This document shows, piece by piece, positions 38,307 through 48,121 of a stretch of DNA of 64,000 nucleotides. The stretch is from the NCBI GenBank assembly GCA_023212645.1, contig JALBYC010000003.1, forward strand, positions 186,001 to 250,000, in the 5' to 3' direction. The position numbers were made by a program, and so were the translations under genes. This DNA comes from Farysia itapuensis (Eukaryota; Basidiomycota; Ustilaginomycetes; Ustilaginales; Ustilaginaceae). Within the stretch, counting starts at the first letter, position 1; the number at the start of each line of letters is the position of its first letter. The notes under the pieces were generated by a model. The model ran no database searches, was not told the DNA's origin, and saw nothing but the letters and a program-made list of their open reading frames with translations.

Positions 38307-38622
38307 GCTTGTTTGTGTCTGAAACGTTGAATGATTTGGGCGAATCCAAAAGCGAAGAAGTTATATAGACAAAGTGCTGGTGGGTCAACACGAGCGTCTC
38401 GGTACGGAGCTAGCAGGACGTAACTCCACTTAGGTAGCCGAAGCCAGCATACGCCGTTCGCAGCAAATCTCCATGGAAACTCAGCCGCAACTCCACACGG
38501 AGAATATCTTGTCACCTCCACCTGCAGCCTCCACGAAGACGCGAAGAAAAAACGTTACGAAAAAATTGGTATCATGAAAATCTAGCTAAAATTATCAGGA
38601 GGCTTTCCAATCATTGTTTCAA
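38307..38622. promoter_or_regulatory. Promoter of the SDR gene and 3' flank of the AspRS fusion gene
   Basis: About 315 bp. The minus-strand TATA-like element CTATATAA at 38362-38368 fits the SDR start. An AT-rich run with AAAAAACG occurs at about 38545-38590. A GATTGTTT-containing motif is repeated in tandem just before 38625 (CAATCATTGTTTCAATCATTG). No gene was seen. Confidence 0.4.
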
Positions 38623-41595
38623 TCATTGTTTGAAGAAGGAGACGATCGCCTGAATGCCCGAAGGCGAGAGACCGTGACGCGGGTAGCAAATGAAGACACG
38701 TTCTTCCGTGGCACCGAGCTTCTGACGGAACTCGCCCTTGTTTGTCAGCTTATTATGTTCGGCGATAGCGTGATAGGCCTTGGTGAGCGTCTTCGTGGTT
38801 ACCTTGCTAAGACCGTGCTTCGCGACGAACGTTGAGGTAGCAGATGCGCCAAAGGTCATGCGTGAGTGCGCATGACAGTCGAGGGCATGCAAGATAATGA
38901 GCTCAATGGAGCCGTTAGGTGCGCCAGGAAAGTCGAGAGCCCATTTGATGTGCCAGCCGTGCTCTGGCGAGAGCTGGTGAAGAACGACCATCGCGCACAC
39001 CTTGTTGTTGCCGTCGCGTGCAATGTAGTAGACTCGGTGACTCATATCCTGCCACGGGTGCACTTCGGTCATGTGTACCTGTTCGCCTTTGCGATTGTTC
39101 TTCCAGTCGGAGATGCGCTCGTCTGTCTCTGCGATCACATCCTTGGGAACATCCTCGAGTAGACCATAGTCCTGAACCTTGACACCTTCCTTTCGTGCAT
39201 GGCGCACTTTCTTCTGGATATCAACATCGTGCTTCGCAGGGTTCTTTGCAGGTTCGAGTACACGTTCCTCAGCAGAGACAGATAGCGAACACCAGTTCAG
39301 ACGACCACCCAGAATGTCCTCTCCTTCGCTGTTGATCATCATCCAGATGGGTTTGAGCTTGGCCTCTTTCTTCAGGAAGTGCAGGAAAGCAGAGATGACC
39401 TGCCCAAACTGGCTCTTGTCGCATAATGGGTCACCAATGATCATGGCGTAGCCGCGGAAGGGAGAATAACCAACGGCAGCGCCGGTATCAGGGTGTCGCC
39501 AAACTTTGTAGCGTTCGTCGAGCCAGGCGGTGTTTGACGCGTCTCCGTAATTAGCAATAAGCTTTTCGAGCGGCTGCATATCTCGTAATTCGCTGTCGCC
39601 TTCTGCCTGCAACGCTATGCGCGTGTTCTTCCACGGCGGCGGGTTCGTGCTTGCCTCAGGATGACGCAGCGAATTCTCGTCGCGTTGGCGAGGAAGACTC
39701 TTTGGGTCGCGATGGAAGAGAGTTCCCAAGCGAACATCACCCAGATTGAGGTACAGCATGACCAATCTCTCAAGTCCAATGCCGCAACCAGCGTGCGGAG
39801 GAGCACCGAGGCGGAATCCTTCGAGGTACTCTTGCATTCCTTTGCTGCTGACTCCAACTCGATGCATCTTCTTTTCGAGCTCGTCAATGTCATTGATACG
39901 TTGACCACCCGTGCAAATCTCTTGACCACGGATGAAGATGTCAAAGGAGTTGGTCACCTTCGGGTTCTCCTTGTCCTCCATTGCGTAGAACGGGCGTACT
40001 GAGGTGGGAAACTTGTCCAGGATATAATAGTCTGTGTGGTACTTTTCCTTGATCAGCTCTCCGAGACGAATTTCGGCACGAGTGTTGAGATCCTCGTCTT
40101 CTTTCGGGGCGCTTCCGTCCTCTTCGAGAAAGCCTGAATCACGCAGAATACGGACACCTTGTGCAAATGGTAGGATGACAGTATCCTCGGGAAATAACAA
40201 GTCTTCGTGTGGGAAATGTCTCTGGATGAGCTCGCGCTCCTTCTTGAAATTTTCCTGCAGCGCCTTGAAAATGCTTTTCAGCATACCATCGATCACCTTG
40301 ATGGCATCGTAGTAATGTACGATCTCCATCTCGATATCCAAGCCAGTGTATTCCGTAAGGTGACGAGCGGTATTGGAATTTTCGGCGCGGAAAACTGGAC
40401 CGATCTCATATACTCGCTTGAAGTCGGCAGCAATGCACATCTGCTTGAACAATTGTGGGCTCTGAGCCAAAAAGGCGGGTCGCCCAAAGTAGTCGAGCAT
40501 GAAGACGCTGGATCCAGACTCGGAAGCTCCTCCTTGCAGCTTTGGTGTGTGAATCTCAAGGAATCCACTTTTGTCCAAATGAGAACGGAAGTTGTTACAG
40601 ATGGCCGCATTGACGCGGAAGATGGCTTGAGCCGTTGGCGTGCGCAGATCGATGATTCGGTTCGAGAGTCGGACTCTCTGCGACAGAGCAGGCGCCTCGT
40701 GATGCTCGACAGATTGATGCTCGTCTTTGGGTAGGTCTTCAGCGTCCTTGACATCAGAGCTGACAGACCCGTGCTCCTCGGCGTGATCTTCCGGTCTTTT
40801 AATGACCAAATCAGCGTCATAAACATTGAAAGGCAAGGTCTCCTTGTTCTGCGTGACCACATAAAGTTCATGTACCTTAATTTCGGTCTCATGAACAGTG
40901 GCGCCGGTGATTGGTTCGCGTGGCTTTTGCAATTTACCGCGAACCAAGACGATAGACTCAAGGGGAAGCCGCTTGGCCCATCGCACCATGTGGCCAGTGG
41001 TGACACCCTCTTCTTCAGCCAGGACAGCCTGAATGGTTGAAATTTGCTGTCGCAGCACAATGAAAACGAGATGCGAAGAAACGTCCCGAATTGTATGAAT
41101 ACGTGCTCGCACGATTACGTCGTCGCCGGTGTCGACATCTTCGCAGATTGTCGTGATTGAGTTCCAGTGCTCGTGCGTCTTGTTGAGCTCTTCAGGGTAA
41201 TGATCGCCGTATCGGGCGCGCTGCTCAGGAGTTTCGATCTGCGCTGCTCGCATATCAGACTGTTGGCGTAGCAGAGCGATCTTGTGCTTGGCTTTTTCCA
41301 CCTCTATAGCTTTGCGTTCCTTTTCCTCTTGCTTCTGAGCTTTCTTCACAGCACTCGCGCTTGGCTCGTCGAGACTGGTCGTTCCCGAGCCCGTGCGACG
41401 CATGCTGGATGAGAGATAGTGTCCAGAAAAGATGTGACTCAAACGAAACTTCTTGTCCTGCTGCGTACTGTCAGTCTGCACCGAGTCGAGGGTGGTCTTG
41501 TGCTCCGGTGTCTGAGGCGTAGCTTGACCACTGCCAGACGGTGACTTGGGAGTACCTCGGTCATCGCTGAGCTTAGCAACCGCCTTTTTCAACAT
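38623..41595 (-). CDS. erdS: Aspartyl-tRNA synthetase fused to DUF2156: ergosteryl-3beta-O-L-aspartate synthase (ErdS)
   Basis: The protein has 990 residues starting MLKKAVAKLSDDRGTPKSPS; the frame runs 42 codons further upstream without an ATG. After a basic, Lys-rich N-terminus come the OB-fold anticodon domain (about 145-260), then the class II core. The core has motif 2, VYEIGPVFRAENSNTARHL (about 396-414), FLAQSPQLFKQM, and motif 3, GCGIGLERLVMLYLNL (about 603-618). From about residue 660 a second domain, DUF2156/MprF-type aminoacyl-transferase, follows, with RGYAMIIGDPLCDKSQF and MTFGASATSTF. This exact architecture is the enzyme that transfers Asp from Asp-tRNA to ergosterol in fungi. 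It should act on membranes and supplies modified sterol; a separate cytosolic AspRS is expected elsewhere in the genome. Confidence 0.93.
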   Translation of the reverse strand: MLKKAVAKLSDDRGTPKSPSGSGQATPQTPEHKTTLDSVQTDSTQQDKKFRLSHIFSGHYLSSSMRRTGSGTTSLDEPSASAVKKAQKQEEKERKAIEVEKAKHKIALLRQQSDMRAAQIETPEQRARYGDHYPEELNKTHEHWNSITTICEDVDTGDDVIVRARIHTIRDVSSHLVFIVLRQQISTIQAVLAEEEGVTTGHMVRWAKRLPLESIVLVRGKLQKPREPITGATVHETEIKVHELYVVTQNKETLPFNVYDADLVIKRPEDHAEEHGSVSSDVKDAEDLPKDEHQSVEHHEAPALSQRVRLSNRIIDLRTPTAQAIFRVNAAICNNFRSHLDKSGFLEIHTPKLQGGASESGSSVFMLDYFGRPAFLAQSPQLFKQMCIAADFKRVYEIGPVFRAENSNTARHLTEYTGLDIEMEIVHYYDAIKVIDGMLKSIFKALQENFKKERELIQRHFPHEDLLFPEDTVILPFAQGVRILRDSGFLEEDGSAPKEDEDLNTRAEIRLGELIKEKYHTDYYILDKFPTSVRPFYAMEDKENPKVTNSFDIFIRGQEICTGGQRINDIDELEKKMHRVGVSSKGMQEYLEGFRLGAPPHAGCGIGLERLVMLYLNLGDVRLGTLFHRDPKSLPRQRDENSLRHPEASTNPPPWKNTRIALQAEGDSELRDMQPLEKLIANYGDASNTAWLDERYKVWRHPDTGAAVGYSPFRGYAMIIGDPLCDKSQFGQVISAFLHFLKKEAKLKPIWMMINSEGEDILGGRLNWCSLSVSAEERVLEPAKNPAKHDVDIQKKVRHARKEGVKVQDYGLLEDVPKDVIAETDERISDWKNNRKGEQVHMTEVHPWQDMSHRVYYIARDGNNKVCAMVVLHQLSPEHGWHIKWALDFPGAPNGSIELIILHALDCHAHSRMTFGASATSTFVAKHGLSKVTTKTLTKAYHAIAEHNKLTNKGEFRQKLGATEERVFICYPRHGLSPSGIQAIVSFFKQ

Positions 41596-42091
41596 TGTGA
41601 CAGCCGATAAAGGGAAAGAAGGTAAGAGCAGAAGCGGTGGGAGGAGGAAAGGGAGATGGTATGTTCGATATCTGGCTGAGTCACGGGAAGGCAAAGACAG
41701 AGGAACTCCTGTACGGTACACGGTAAGCAGGGGACCGTCTCAAAGATATGCACCGGAAACCACAGACCGACGGGCTTGGCATCGCTGAGGTTTTGGCAGC
41801 TGGTCCATCCGCAATACCATTGACTTTGCCTTTACCGCGAATGGTTTCGGAGAGTGAAGCAATGACGTTTGACTGCAGATTTAATCAGTTTTGCAATCCA
41901 ATAACCGGACTAATCCAAAGCTACTACCTCGATGCACGTATCTACAGATTTTGCACATCTAGCCATACAATTTACCACTCTAACAACAATGGTTTATCAG
42001 ATCTCTCGATTTCCCCAACGATCCAAAACTTCGAGCTTTTTTCTTTTTTTCCTTTGTCTCCGTAACTTCAGCCAGATTGTTGTCCATCAAA
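41596..42091. promoter_or_regulatory. Divergent promoter region of ErdS and HAP5 genes
   Basis: About 500 bp. A pyrimidine-rich tract TTTTTTCTTTTTTTCCTTTG lies at about 42038-42057, just upstream of the HAP5 start. CCAATACC at about 41811 and CAATCCAATAACC at about 41893-41905 contain CCAAT boxes, which would be consistent with HAP complex autoregulation. No gene or repeat was seen. Confidence 0.45.
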
Positions 42092-42859
42092 ATGATCGGT
42101 AAACGCTCGAGAGCCTCCTCCATAGCATCGAATGCAGAAGCATCGGGTTCCACCAGTCGAGCTGCCAGTCAGGTACCGGCTTCTGGCCCTCTTGTCCATT
42201 CATCACAAGACTTAGACGACTTTCAAGAATCATTCTGGCGATATCAGATGGACCTTGTCGAGCAAGGTGGTGATGCGGACGGCAACCTGGTAGACTTCAA
42301 ATCTGGCTTACCTACGCAAGGACAACTGCCTCTGGCTCGAATCAAGAAAGTGATGAAGTCAGACGATCAGGTCAAGATGATTTCAGCAGAAGCGCCAATC
42401 TTGTTTGCTCGAGCCTGCGAAATATTCATCTCAGACCTCACATGCAGAGCCTTCTTGATCGCGGAAGAGCACAAACGACGCACAATTCAGCGCAGTGATG
42501 TTGCGGGAGCCATTGGTCGTTCCGATCTGTTTGACTTTCTTATCGATGTAGTTCCGCGACACGAGAGTGTTCCTTCAAGCAGATTGCCAGGAGGAGGGGC
42601 TGCAAAACGAGAAAGAACAGGAGAAGGCCCACAGGCGAAGCGCGGGACAGCTAAGCCGAAGAACAAGGGTGTTGCTAAGCAAGAACCACCGAGCCATATA
42701 CCAGCAAATCCGGAACCGCTTCAACCGCCTTCAGAAGGCGTATCACCATGGGTCCCTGATCCGGAGCGACAAAATGTGGACGCACATTCTTCACAAAACT
42801 TTGCGTACACAGCGCCTAACCTTCCAAGCACTTGGGTCCCATTCCCGGAATATCACTAG
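42092..42859 (+). CDS. HAP5: CCAAT-binding complex subunit HAP5 (NF-YC)
   Basis: The protein has 255 residues starting MIGKRSRASSIASNAEASG. A histone-fold core lies at about residues 45-160: FWRYQMDLVEQ, LPLARIKKVMKSDDQVKMISAEAPILFARACEIFISDLTCRAF, EEHKRRTIQRSDVAGAIGRSDLFDFLIDVVPR. This is the highly conserved NF-YC region that dimerises with HAP3 and recruits HAP2. The C-terminal 90 residues are Pro/Gln/Ser-rich and end TWVPFPEYH. The subunit is nuclear and binds CCAAT boxes to control respiration and carbon or iron use. The start follows a short pyrimidine tract; the five upstream codons in frame begin with a non-ATG codon. Confidence 0.94.
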   Translation: MIGKRSRASSIASNAEASGSTSRAASQVPASGPLVHSSQDLDDFQESFWRYQMDLVEQGGDADGNLVDFKSGLPTQGQLPLARIKKVMKSDDQVKMISAEAPILFARACEIFISDLTCRAFLIAEEHKRRTIQRSDVAGAIGRSDLFDFLIDVVPRHESVPSSRLPGGGAAKRERTGEGPQAKRGTAKPKNKGVAKQEPPSHIPANPEPLQPPSEGVSPWVPDPERQNVDAHSSQNFAYTAPNLPSTWVPFPEYH

Positions 42860-43329
42860 CTGCGCATGTATACCAATAAGACATCATTCCACCGAGACGT
42901 TTTGACGGATAGACTTAAAACCTTGGCCCATGTTAACAAGCGGACGTAGCAGACGAGGCGGCACTGGAGATTGTCACCGAGACCTTAGGGCCTTAAGTCT
43001 GAAAGGCACAGGCGTGGATGTGTCACGCCATCGGACCTTGTCTGCACATATTTAGCCATGTGACTGCTTAAGGGTCTGCCATTTACGCGAATGTCCTGAA
43101 TCTTTCTGAAAAAGGATGATCGCTAACGACTTCCAGAGCGTGCAAAGCGGGGTTACACATTTTGGCTGCATGATGCCCCTCTAGCGTGAGAATACAAGAC
43201 TACAGCTGCATTTCCGTGGTAACCCCGCCTTTTGTTGCTGTATCCCTTTGTGAGAGGTCGGTTCCCATATATGGACTGCCCTTGCTCACATCAACTCTGG
43301 TGCCGATCGGTTTCATTCTCGCCTCAGTG
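42860..43329. other. Intergenic region between HAP5 and the mpaB-type gene
   Basis: About 470 bp on the plus-strand side of both genes. The open frame of the downstream gene extends into it from 43186 but only with non-ATG codons. No repeat, RNA gene or strong TATA was found. Confidence 0.4.
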
Positions 43330-44799
43330 ATGTCGACCTGGGTATACGTAGGCGTCTTATTTGCGCTGTACGTTGCACGTGTATGGCAAGTACGCTTTGA
43401 AAAGATCAACTACATCGAGAAGCGCTATGGCAGCGTATATGCGCTCACGAAAGAAGAAGCCAAACGTACTGGAAGAAAGAGAATGCTGGAATCGTATCAT
43501 GGAGTGCGTGATGCACAACGTATTGTCCGCCTGACAGCCTCGTGGGACACCCCATTCATCTTTACAAAAGCGCTCGAAGTAGCTCTCTTTCGAACATATG
43601 GCATACCTACCATCTCATCCTTGCTACTACACACAGGCCAACTTGGCAAGGCAGACAATGCTGCTCGAAGATATGTCGACACCTCTGGCCTAATTCAGAG
43701 CTTCATGACCTATCCGCTTCCCAGGTTCGACTTACCTGACGATGATGTGCCCCCGCCTTCGTCCGACTGGGAAACCTACGGCGAAGACCTCAAAGATCCC
43801 CGGTCGTCCATCGCCCTGGCCCGGACCAATTACCTCCACAGTCGCTGGAAGAACAAGATCTCCAATGATGATCTGCTTTACACACTGTCCGTGTTCTACA
43901 TAGAGCCGGCCAAATGGATCGACCGGTACGAATGGCGCCGTACCACGCTGCTGGAGAAGGAAGCAATGTTTACACTGTTTTATCACATTGGACGGTGCAT
44001 GGGCATCCAGCATATTCCGGATACACTGGAGGCTTTTACGGAATGGAGCGTACAGTACGAGAAGGAAAAGATGGTATATACCAAGGTAAATCAGGAGGTG
44101 GCCAAACACACCACCAAGCTTTTGCTCTACAGTCTACCGAAAATTGCGCATGGATTCGCGACAAAGTTGGTCACCTCGATCATGGATGATCGTCTTCGCA
44201 CGGCCATGGGATATCCAGCCCCACCTTCGTGGGTGGTGACTTTCAAAGACACCTTCTTCACGATTCGCGCATTCTTTACCCGCTATATGCTCTTACCTCG
44301 AAGCAAGCCCCTGAGCAGCATCGCAGTCGGCAGCGCCGAAGACAACGCGGTGTTCTCGGTCGAATCTTTACTGACTGATGGCATCCCTGGAGTATGTCCC
44401 GCATCCGGCGCTCGAGCTTCGGACGGTAAGACGTGTCCCGTTGGAGGTCACGCACAGGCTGAGAAGGCGGCTAAATCGCCTTGGCGAATGGAGCTGAAGT
44501 GGTACGAGAACGATCCTATATATTCGCGTCCCCTTGCAAAGTGGAGTGCAGCTTGGATGCTGGAGGAGATGAAAGTAATTTTGGGTCTGCTGTCTGCCGA
44601 AGACCGACGAGGCGCACTCAAATGGAGGGCTGCTACGCTTCCCAGCGAGCCCAAGCAGCCTGTTGAAGGGCTCGGAGGCTTCCGCATCGAAGAGCTCGGA
44701 CCCAAAGGACTCGAACTCAAGGGACGAAAACAGGTGCTTGAAAATGCTGAAAAGCTGTACGCCGCTCCTCTGCAAGGTATCTGGGCCTTTGAAGCGTGA
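43330..44799 (+). CDS. ER-membrane haem oxygenase of the mpaB / DUF2236 family
   Basis: The protein has 489 residues starting MSTWVYVGVLFALYVARVWQ, an N-terminal membrane anchor. The conserved body includes IEKRYGSVYALTKEEAKRTGRKRMLESYHGVRDAQRIVRL, the TYGIPTISSLLLHTGQLGKADNAARRYVDTSGLIQSFMTYP block, YLHSRWKNKISNDDLLYTLSVFYIEPAKWIDRYEWRRTTLLEKEAMFTLFYHIGRCMGI and the helix KTTKLLLYSLP. This is the group of rubber-oxygenase-like proteins to which MpaB of mycophenolic acid synthesis belongs. There, haem b is bound by a His from a helix and cleavage of a side chain follows. Substrate here is unknown. A conserved SGARASDGKTCPVGGHA zinc-like or haem-related motif lies near 365. The family is abundant in basidiomycetes. 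Confidence 0.85.
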   Translation: MSTWVYVGVLFALYVARVWQVRFEKINYIEKRYGSVYALTKEEAKRTGRKRMLESYHGVRDAQRIVRLTASWDTPFIFTKALEVALFRTYGIPTISSLLLHTGQLGKADNAARRYVDTSGLIQSFMTYPLPRFDLPDDDVPPPSSDWETYGEDLKDPRSSIALARTNYLHSRWKNKISNDDLLYTLSVFYIEPAKWIDRYEWRRTTLLEKEAMFTLFYHIGRCMGIQHIPDTLEAFTEWSVQYEKEKMVYTKVNQEVAKHTTKLLLYSLPKIAHGFATKLVTSIMDDRLRTAMGYPAPPSWVVTFKDTFFTIRAFFTRYMLLPRSKPLSSIAVGSAEDNAVFSVESLLTDGIPGVCPASGARASDGKTCPVGGHAQAEKAAKSPWRMELKWYENDPIYSRPLAKWSAAWMLEEMKVILGLLSAEDRRGALKWRAATLPSEPKQPVEGLGGFRIEELGPKGLELKGRKQVLENAEKLYAAPLQGIWAFEA

Positions 44800-44894
44800 A
44801 GCTTATTCCGCCGCTAGTGTCGTACCACGGCAAACACTAACATGGACGGAAGTGCAACTCTGTGTAGCTCGCATGAAATTGGGTTGAACGATGG

Positions 44895-45470
44895 TCATCT
44901 TTCATCAGCTTTCACCTGTGCTAGATCAGGAAACGCTTCGTCGAGGGCCTGGTTAAGCTGATTGTGGTAGTCGAGCATGGCCAGGTGCTGACCATTGCTG
45001 TATTGGTTTTCGCTGGCTAGTCGATTGATAAAGTTGCGTGTGTGTATATCAGGATTTTTGCCAACGTCAAGCATTTCAACTACATCGTGCGGTACCAGAG
45101 CCTTGATGTTGACCTTAGTGTTGTCGAGCTGCGCCAACGCCCTTGTGCATTCGTTGACTTTGCGGCCTACTAGATGCTCTGAGCCAGGCTGAACGTCTGC
45201 CGCGCAGACAGCTAACTGATACAGCAAGTCGACGACAGAGCGTACTTTGACCTCCAGATCTGATCGGATCTTCTCTTCCACACTGTTGGCATGCTGATGC
45301 GACGCAGAGTTCTGTGGCCCGACATCGCCAGCAACATCATGCGGACGGGCTGTTGAAGAAACGGCAGCTTCTGGCTGTTCCGACCCTGCTACAGACCCGG
45401 TAGTGGGTTCTGGAGAGGGAGAAGGGGACGTAGGTGTGATCTTCCTCGCCTGTCGAGGAGCAGCCACCAT
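44895..45470 (-). CDS. MED10: Mediator complex subunit 10 (MED10/NUT2)
   Basis: The protein has 191 residues starting MVAAPRQARKITPTSP at 45470. The N-terminal 70 residues are low complexity. The MED10 core follows: EEKIRSDLEVKVRSVVDLLYQLAVCAADV, LVGRKVNECTRALAQLDNTK, the family hallmark IKALVPHDVVEMLDVGKNPDIHTRNFINRLASENQYSNGQHLAMLDYHNQLNQALDEAFPDL. The subunit sits in the Mediator middle module, linking activators to RNA polymerase II. It shares a 200-bp divergent promoter with the ubiquitin hydrolase gene. The codons upstream of this ATG in the same frame are not supported. Confidence 0.93.
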   Translation of the reverse strand: MVAAPRQARKITPTSPSPSPEPTTGSVAGSEQPEAAVSSTARPHDVAGDVGPQNSASHQHANSVEEKIRSDLEVKVRSVVDLLYQLAVCAADVQPGSEHLVGRKVNECTRALAQLDNTKVNIKALVPHDVVEMLDVGKNPDIHTRNFINRLASENQYSNGQHLAMLDYHNQLNQALDEAFPDLAQVKADER

Positions 45471-45670
45471 TCTCTTGTGAGCTTCCGTGACGGTGAGAAA
45501 CGTCGGAAAAACAATCACAATGTCGAGAAAGAAGACGGTAGCACGGAACTCGGATATCCGACTTGTCTTGTGCCTTCACACTTTATACTCACACTTCGCG
45601 GGCTTGCCATACTGCCTCCACTTCAACACTTGAACTCAATCACTTGCTCCTCTGTCTTCGCATATCGACA

Positions 45671-46475
45671 ATGACTGACAGTACTCCAGCCAGCGCTGAG
45701 AGAAACTCACTCAAGTGGGTGCCTTTGGAGTCCAATCCAGAGCTGTTTACCCAATGGTCTTCTCTTATGGGTCTTGATACTTCGCAATTTGCTTTTCACG
45801 ACATCTTCGGTCTGGATCCAGAGTTGCTGCAGATGGTGCCTCAACCTGTACAAGCTGTGTTGTTGCTTTTCCCTCTTACGGAAAAGGCCGCAAAGCTACG
45901 CAAGGAAGAGGACGCGGGTGTACAGGAGGCGACGACTGCAGAAGAGCAAGGTCAGACTATGTGGTTCAAGCAAATCATTGGAAACGCATGTGGCACGATT
46001 GGACTCCTTCACGCTCTCGCCAACACGGACGCCACGGCCGCCATCCGAAAAGAAAGCCCTCTAAGCTCACTGCTGCAGAAGGCGCGTCCACTAGCGCCAC
46101 GGGAGCGCGCAGAGCTGCTTACCAAGTCGAAAGAGCTCGAAAGCGTTCATGCCGAGACTGCGAACGCCGGCCAAAGTGCAGCCCCCGACGACCTTGACGA
46201 TGTGATACTGCATTTTGTCTGTTTCATCAGAGATCGGGAAGGCAATTTGGTCGAGCTGGATGGAGGGAGGAAAGGACCGATCAAGCGCGGTGCAGTCTCA
46301 TCGCAGGATCAGCTTCTGCCTAGAGCTGTTCAATTTGTTCAACAGAACTACGTAAGTTGCCCACCATTCCGCAAGTCAAGATCATTGAGACTGATGTATT
46401 CTGCAACCAATCTAGATGGCCACCAATCCCGATGAAGTCAACTTTAACCTCATTGCTTTGGGACCTGCCAACTAG
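45671..46475 (+). CDS. YUH1: Ubiquitin C-terminal hydrolase (UCH family, YUH1/UCHL3-like)
   Basis: Two exons, 45671-46351 and 46416-46475, give 246 residues with a 64-bp GT-AG intron. Catalytic features are in place: Gln about 101 (oxyanion) and the nucleophile Cys about 107 in QIIGNACGTIGLLHAL, His about 181 in DVILHFVCFI, and Asp about 197 in NLVELDGGRKGP. The last residues, MATNPDEVNFNLIALGPAN, restored by the splice, are the conserved UCH C-terminus. The enzyme cleaves small adducts from ubiquitin or RUB/NEDD8 and processes precursors. The stop at 46473-46475 lies 17 bp from the stop of the opposite-strand succinyl-CoA-ligase-like gene, so the 3' ends should overlap. Confidence 0.93.
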
Positions 46476-46492
46476 TGTATTGTCAATATCTA

Positions 46493-47801
46493 TCATAAAC
46501 GACCTTGATTCGCGGCACGGACCGCGTGTGCTGCGGCTTCATTGAAATCGTCATGGAAAGCAAAGTCCAAGCCGGAGGATTTTAGCTTTCATATCAGGAC
46601 TAGTCAGTTGCTGCTTGCAATCACATCGAGAAAGATGTATTACGTACCACTTTTGCACCTTCTTCAGAGCCGGTGCCTTTCAGCCGGACTACGATGGGCT
46701 TGGTGATTTTGTCATCTTTGACTGCATCAATGATACCTTCGGAAACAATGCTGGTTTGACAGAAGTTATTAACGCAAGAGTGTCAGCTCGATGTTATGCC
46801 CGCTACAGACAAACGACTTACTCGGTACGTGTGATGCCACCAAATGTGTTGATAAAGATAGCTTTGACGGCTGGATCTCTGTTGAGCGTCTCGACAGCAA
46901 GCTTCGCATTGGTGCGATTAGCTCCACCGCCTCCGTCCAGAAAGTTTGCTGGGCGTCCGCCGGCGTTGTTAAGACCGTCCATGGTGGCCATCGCATTACC
47001 GGCTCCGTATCCAAAACAGCCTACGTTGCCTTCGGGTTCACTTCCGCTCTGGTCTGTCTTACCTGCCAGAAGAGTCGGAGCAGACACGTCTGACAGCTTG
47101 ACATAGAAGAGACCACCATCTTCTGCCCGTGCCGAGTTCGGATTGCGAGGTCGTGATTCAAAGTACGCCTGCAGAACAGGCTGTCTTCGTACGGCGAAGT
47201 CGTCAAATTCCAAGTAAGGCGAGACGATACGGAGCCCAGATTTTGAATCACCTTCGATGATGAAGCTGAACCATAGTCCCTCGTACTGGTCAAAGACTTT
47301 CCATAACTGTTGCAGGACCATGCTCCCTGGTTCTCCCAGACTCTGGGCCAAGCGCTGCGCCTCGGAAGCCGGAATCGTTTCGGTCCCCGAAAGCAGTCCG
47401 CTCTGCTTTACCTTTGACGGGTTTTCTTTGCGCAATTTCAGCAGGCCGAGCCCACCTTGACCAAAAAAGCGAGCGTCGCCGGATGAAGTATATGTTGACA
47501 ATGCAGATACGGGAGCTGTCACGATACTTGGTCCGTAATATTTGCCGTCTGTGGATCCGCGAGCGTTTGAGGGCCAGTGCTTCTGGGGATCGCGGTCAGC
47601 CGATATCAGGACGGCGAGACCACCCCTGGCATTATGTGCCTGTTCTTGATCGATGCGGATGTTTTTGGCCAGACTGACACCAGCTTTGTTCAGGAAGTCA
47701 TGGATATCGGACGACTGAAGGTGGAAATCCCTTCGACTCCAGGAGACTATGTGCGTAGTCACTGCGCGAGCTCTTGCTCGAAAGATCGACGCCGTCAACA
47801 T
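46493..47801 (-). CDS. Divergent succinyl-CoA ligase beta-subunit-like protein, nucleotide-binding half degenerate
   Basis: Exons 47801-46822, 46750-46648 and 46585-46493 give 392 codons in frame, with GT-AG introns of 71 and 62 bp. The 391-residue protein begins with a presequence-like MLTASIFRARARAVTTHIVSW. The C-terminal half is clearly family: GNVGCFGYGAGNAMATMD, GGRPANFLDGGGGANRTN, AIFINTFGGITRT, then across the splice DIVSEGIIDAVKDDK and PIVVRLKGTGSEEGAKVLKSSGLDFAF. In the N-terminal half I find only a weak LQSSDIHDFLNKAGV start. I cannot find the Gly-rich ATP-grasp loop of the first lobe or the EINPL metal-site motif, for which the nearest match is WFSFIIEGDS. It may be unable to bind nucleotide. 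Its neighbour is a divergent alpha-like gene. Confidence 0.8.
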
Positions 47802-48121
47802 GTTGTCGTAGGATGGTAGATACGCAACGAGGTGTACGTTAGCGTTGCACCAAGTTGAGAGACGATGATGTCAAAAAGACGCCGCGAGGACGTATCGGCG
47901 AAGTCGGAATTTCGGCTTGACACGGTGCGGGGAAGATCGTGCGGGGTTATCGCTTATACGAACCATCGAGCTGGTTCGCGTAAAAACGTTGTAGCAGATC
48001 GCTGCCAAGCTCGGAGAAGAACAGTCCGCCCGGGTTTTGTTCGACCTACGTCTCACCGTACACCTTCTCGCTGCAGCCCGAAAAAAATTTCGTGACGACC
48101 TCCTCCCTTGAATAGACCAGC
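47802..48121. promoter_or_regulatory. Bidirectional promoter of the succinyl-CoA-ligase-like gene pair
   Basis: 320 bp between the two divergent ATGs. The region is GC-rich near the middle, with several GCGAG/CGCGAG steps and a GATTGTCT-free, CpG-rich character; a TTCGTGACGACC stretch lies close to the alpha-like start. No TATA box. A shared promoter would give matched amounts of both partners. Confidence 0.45.
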
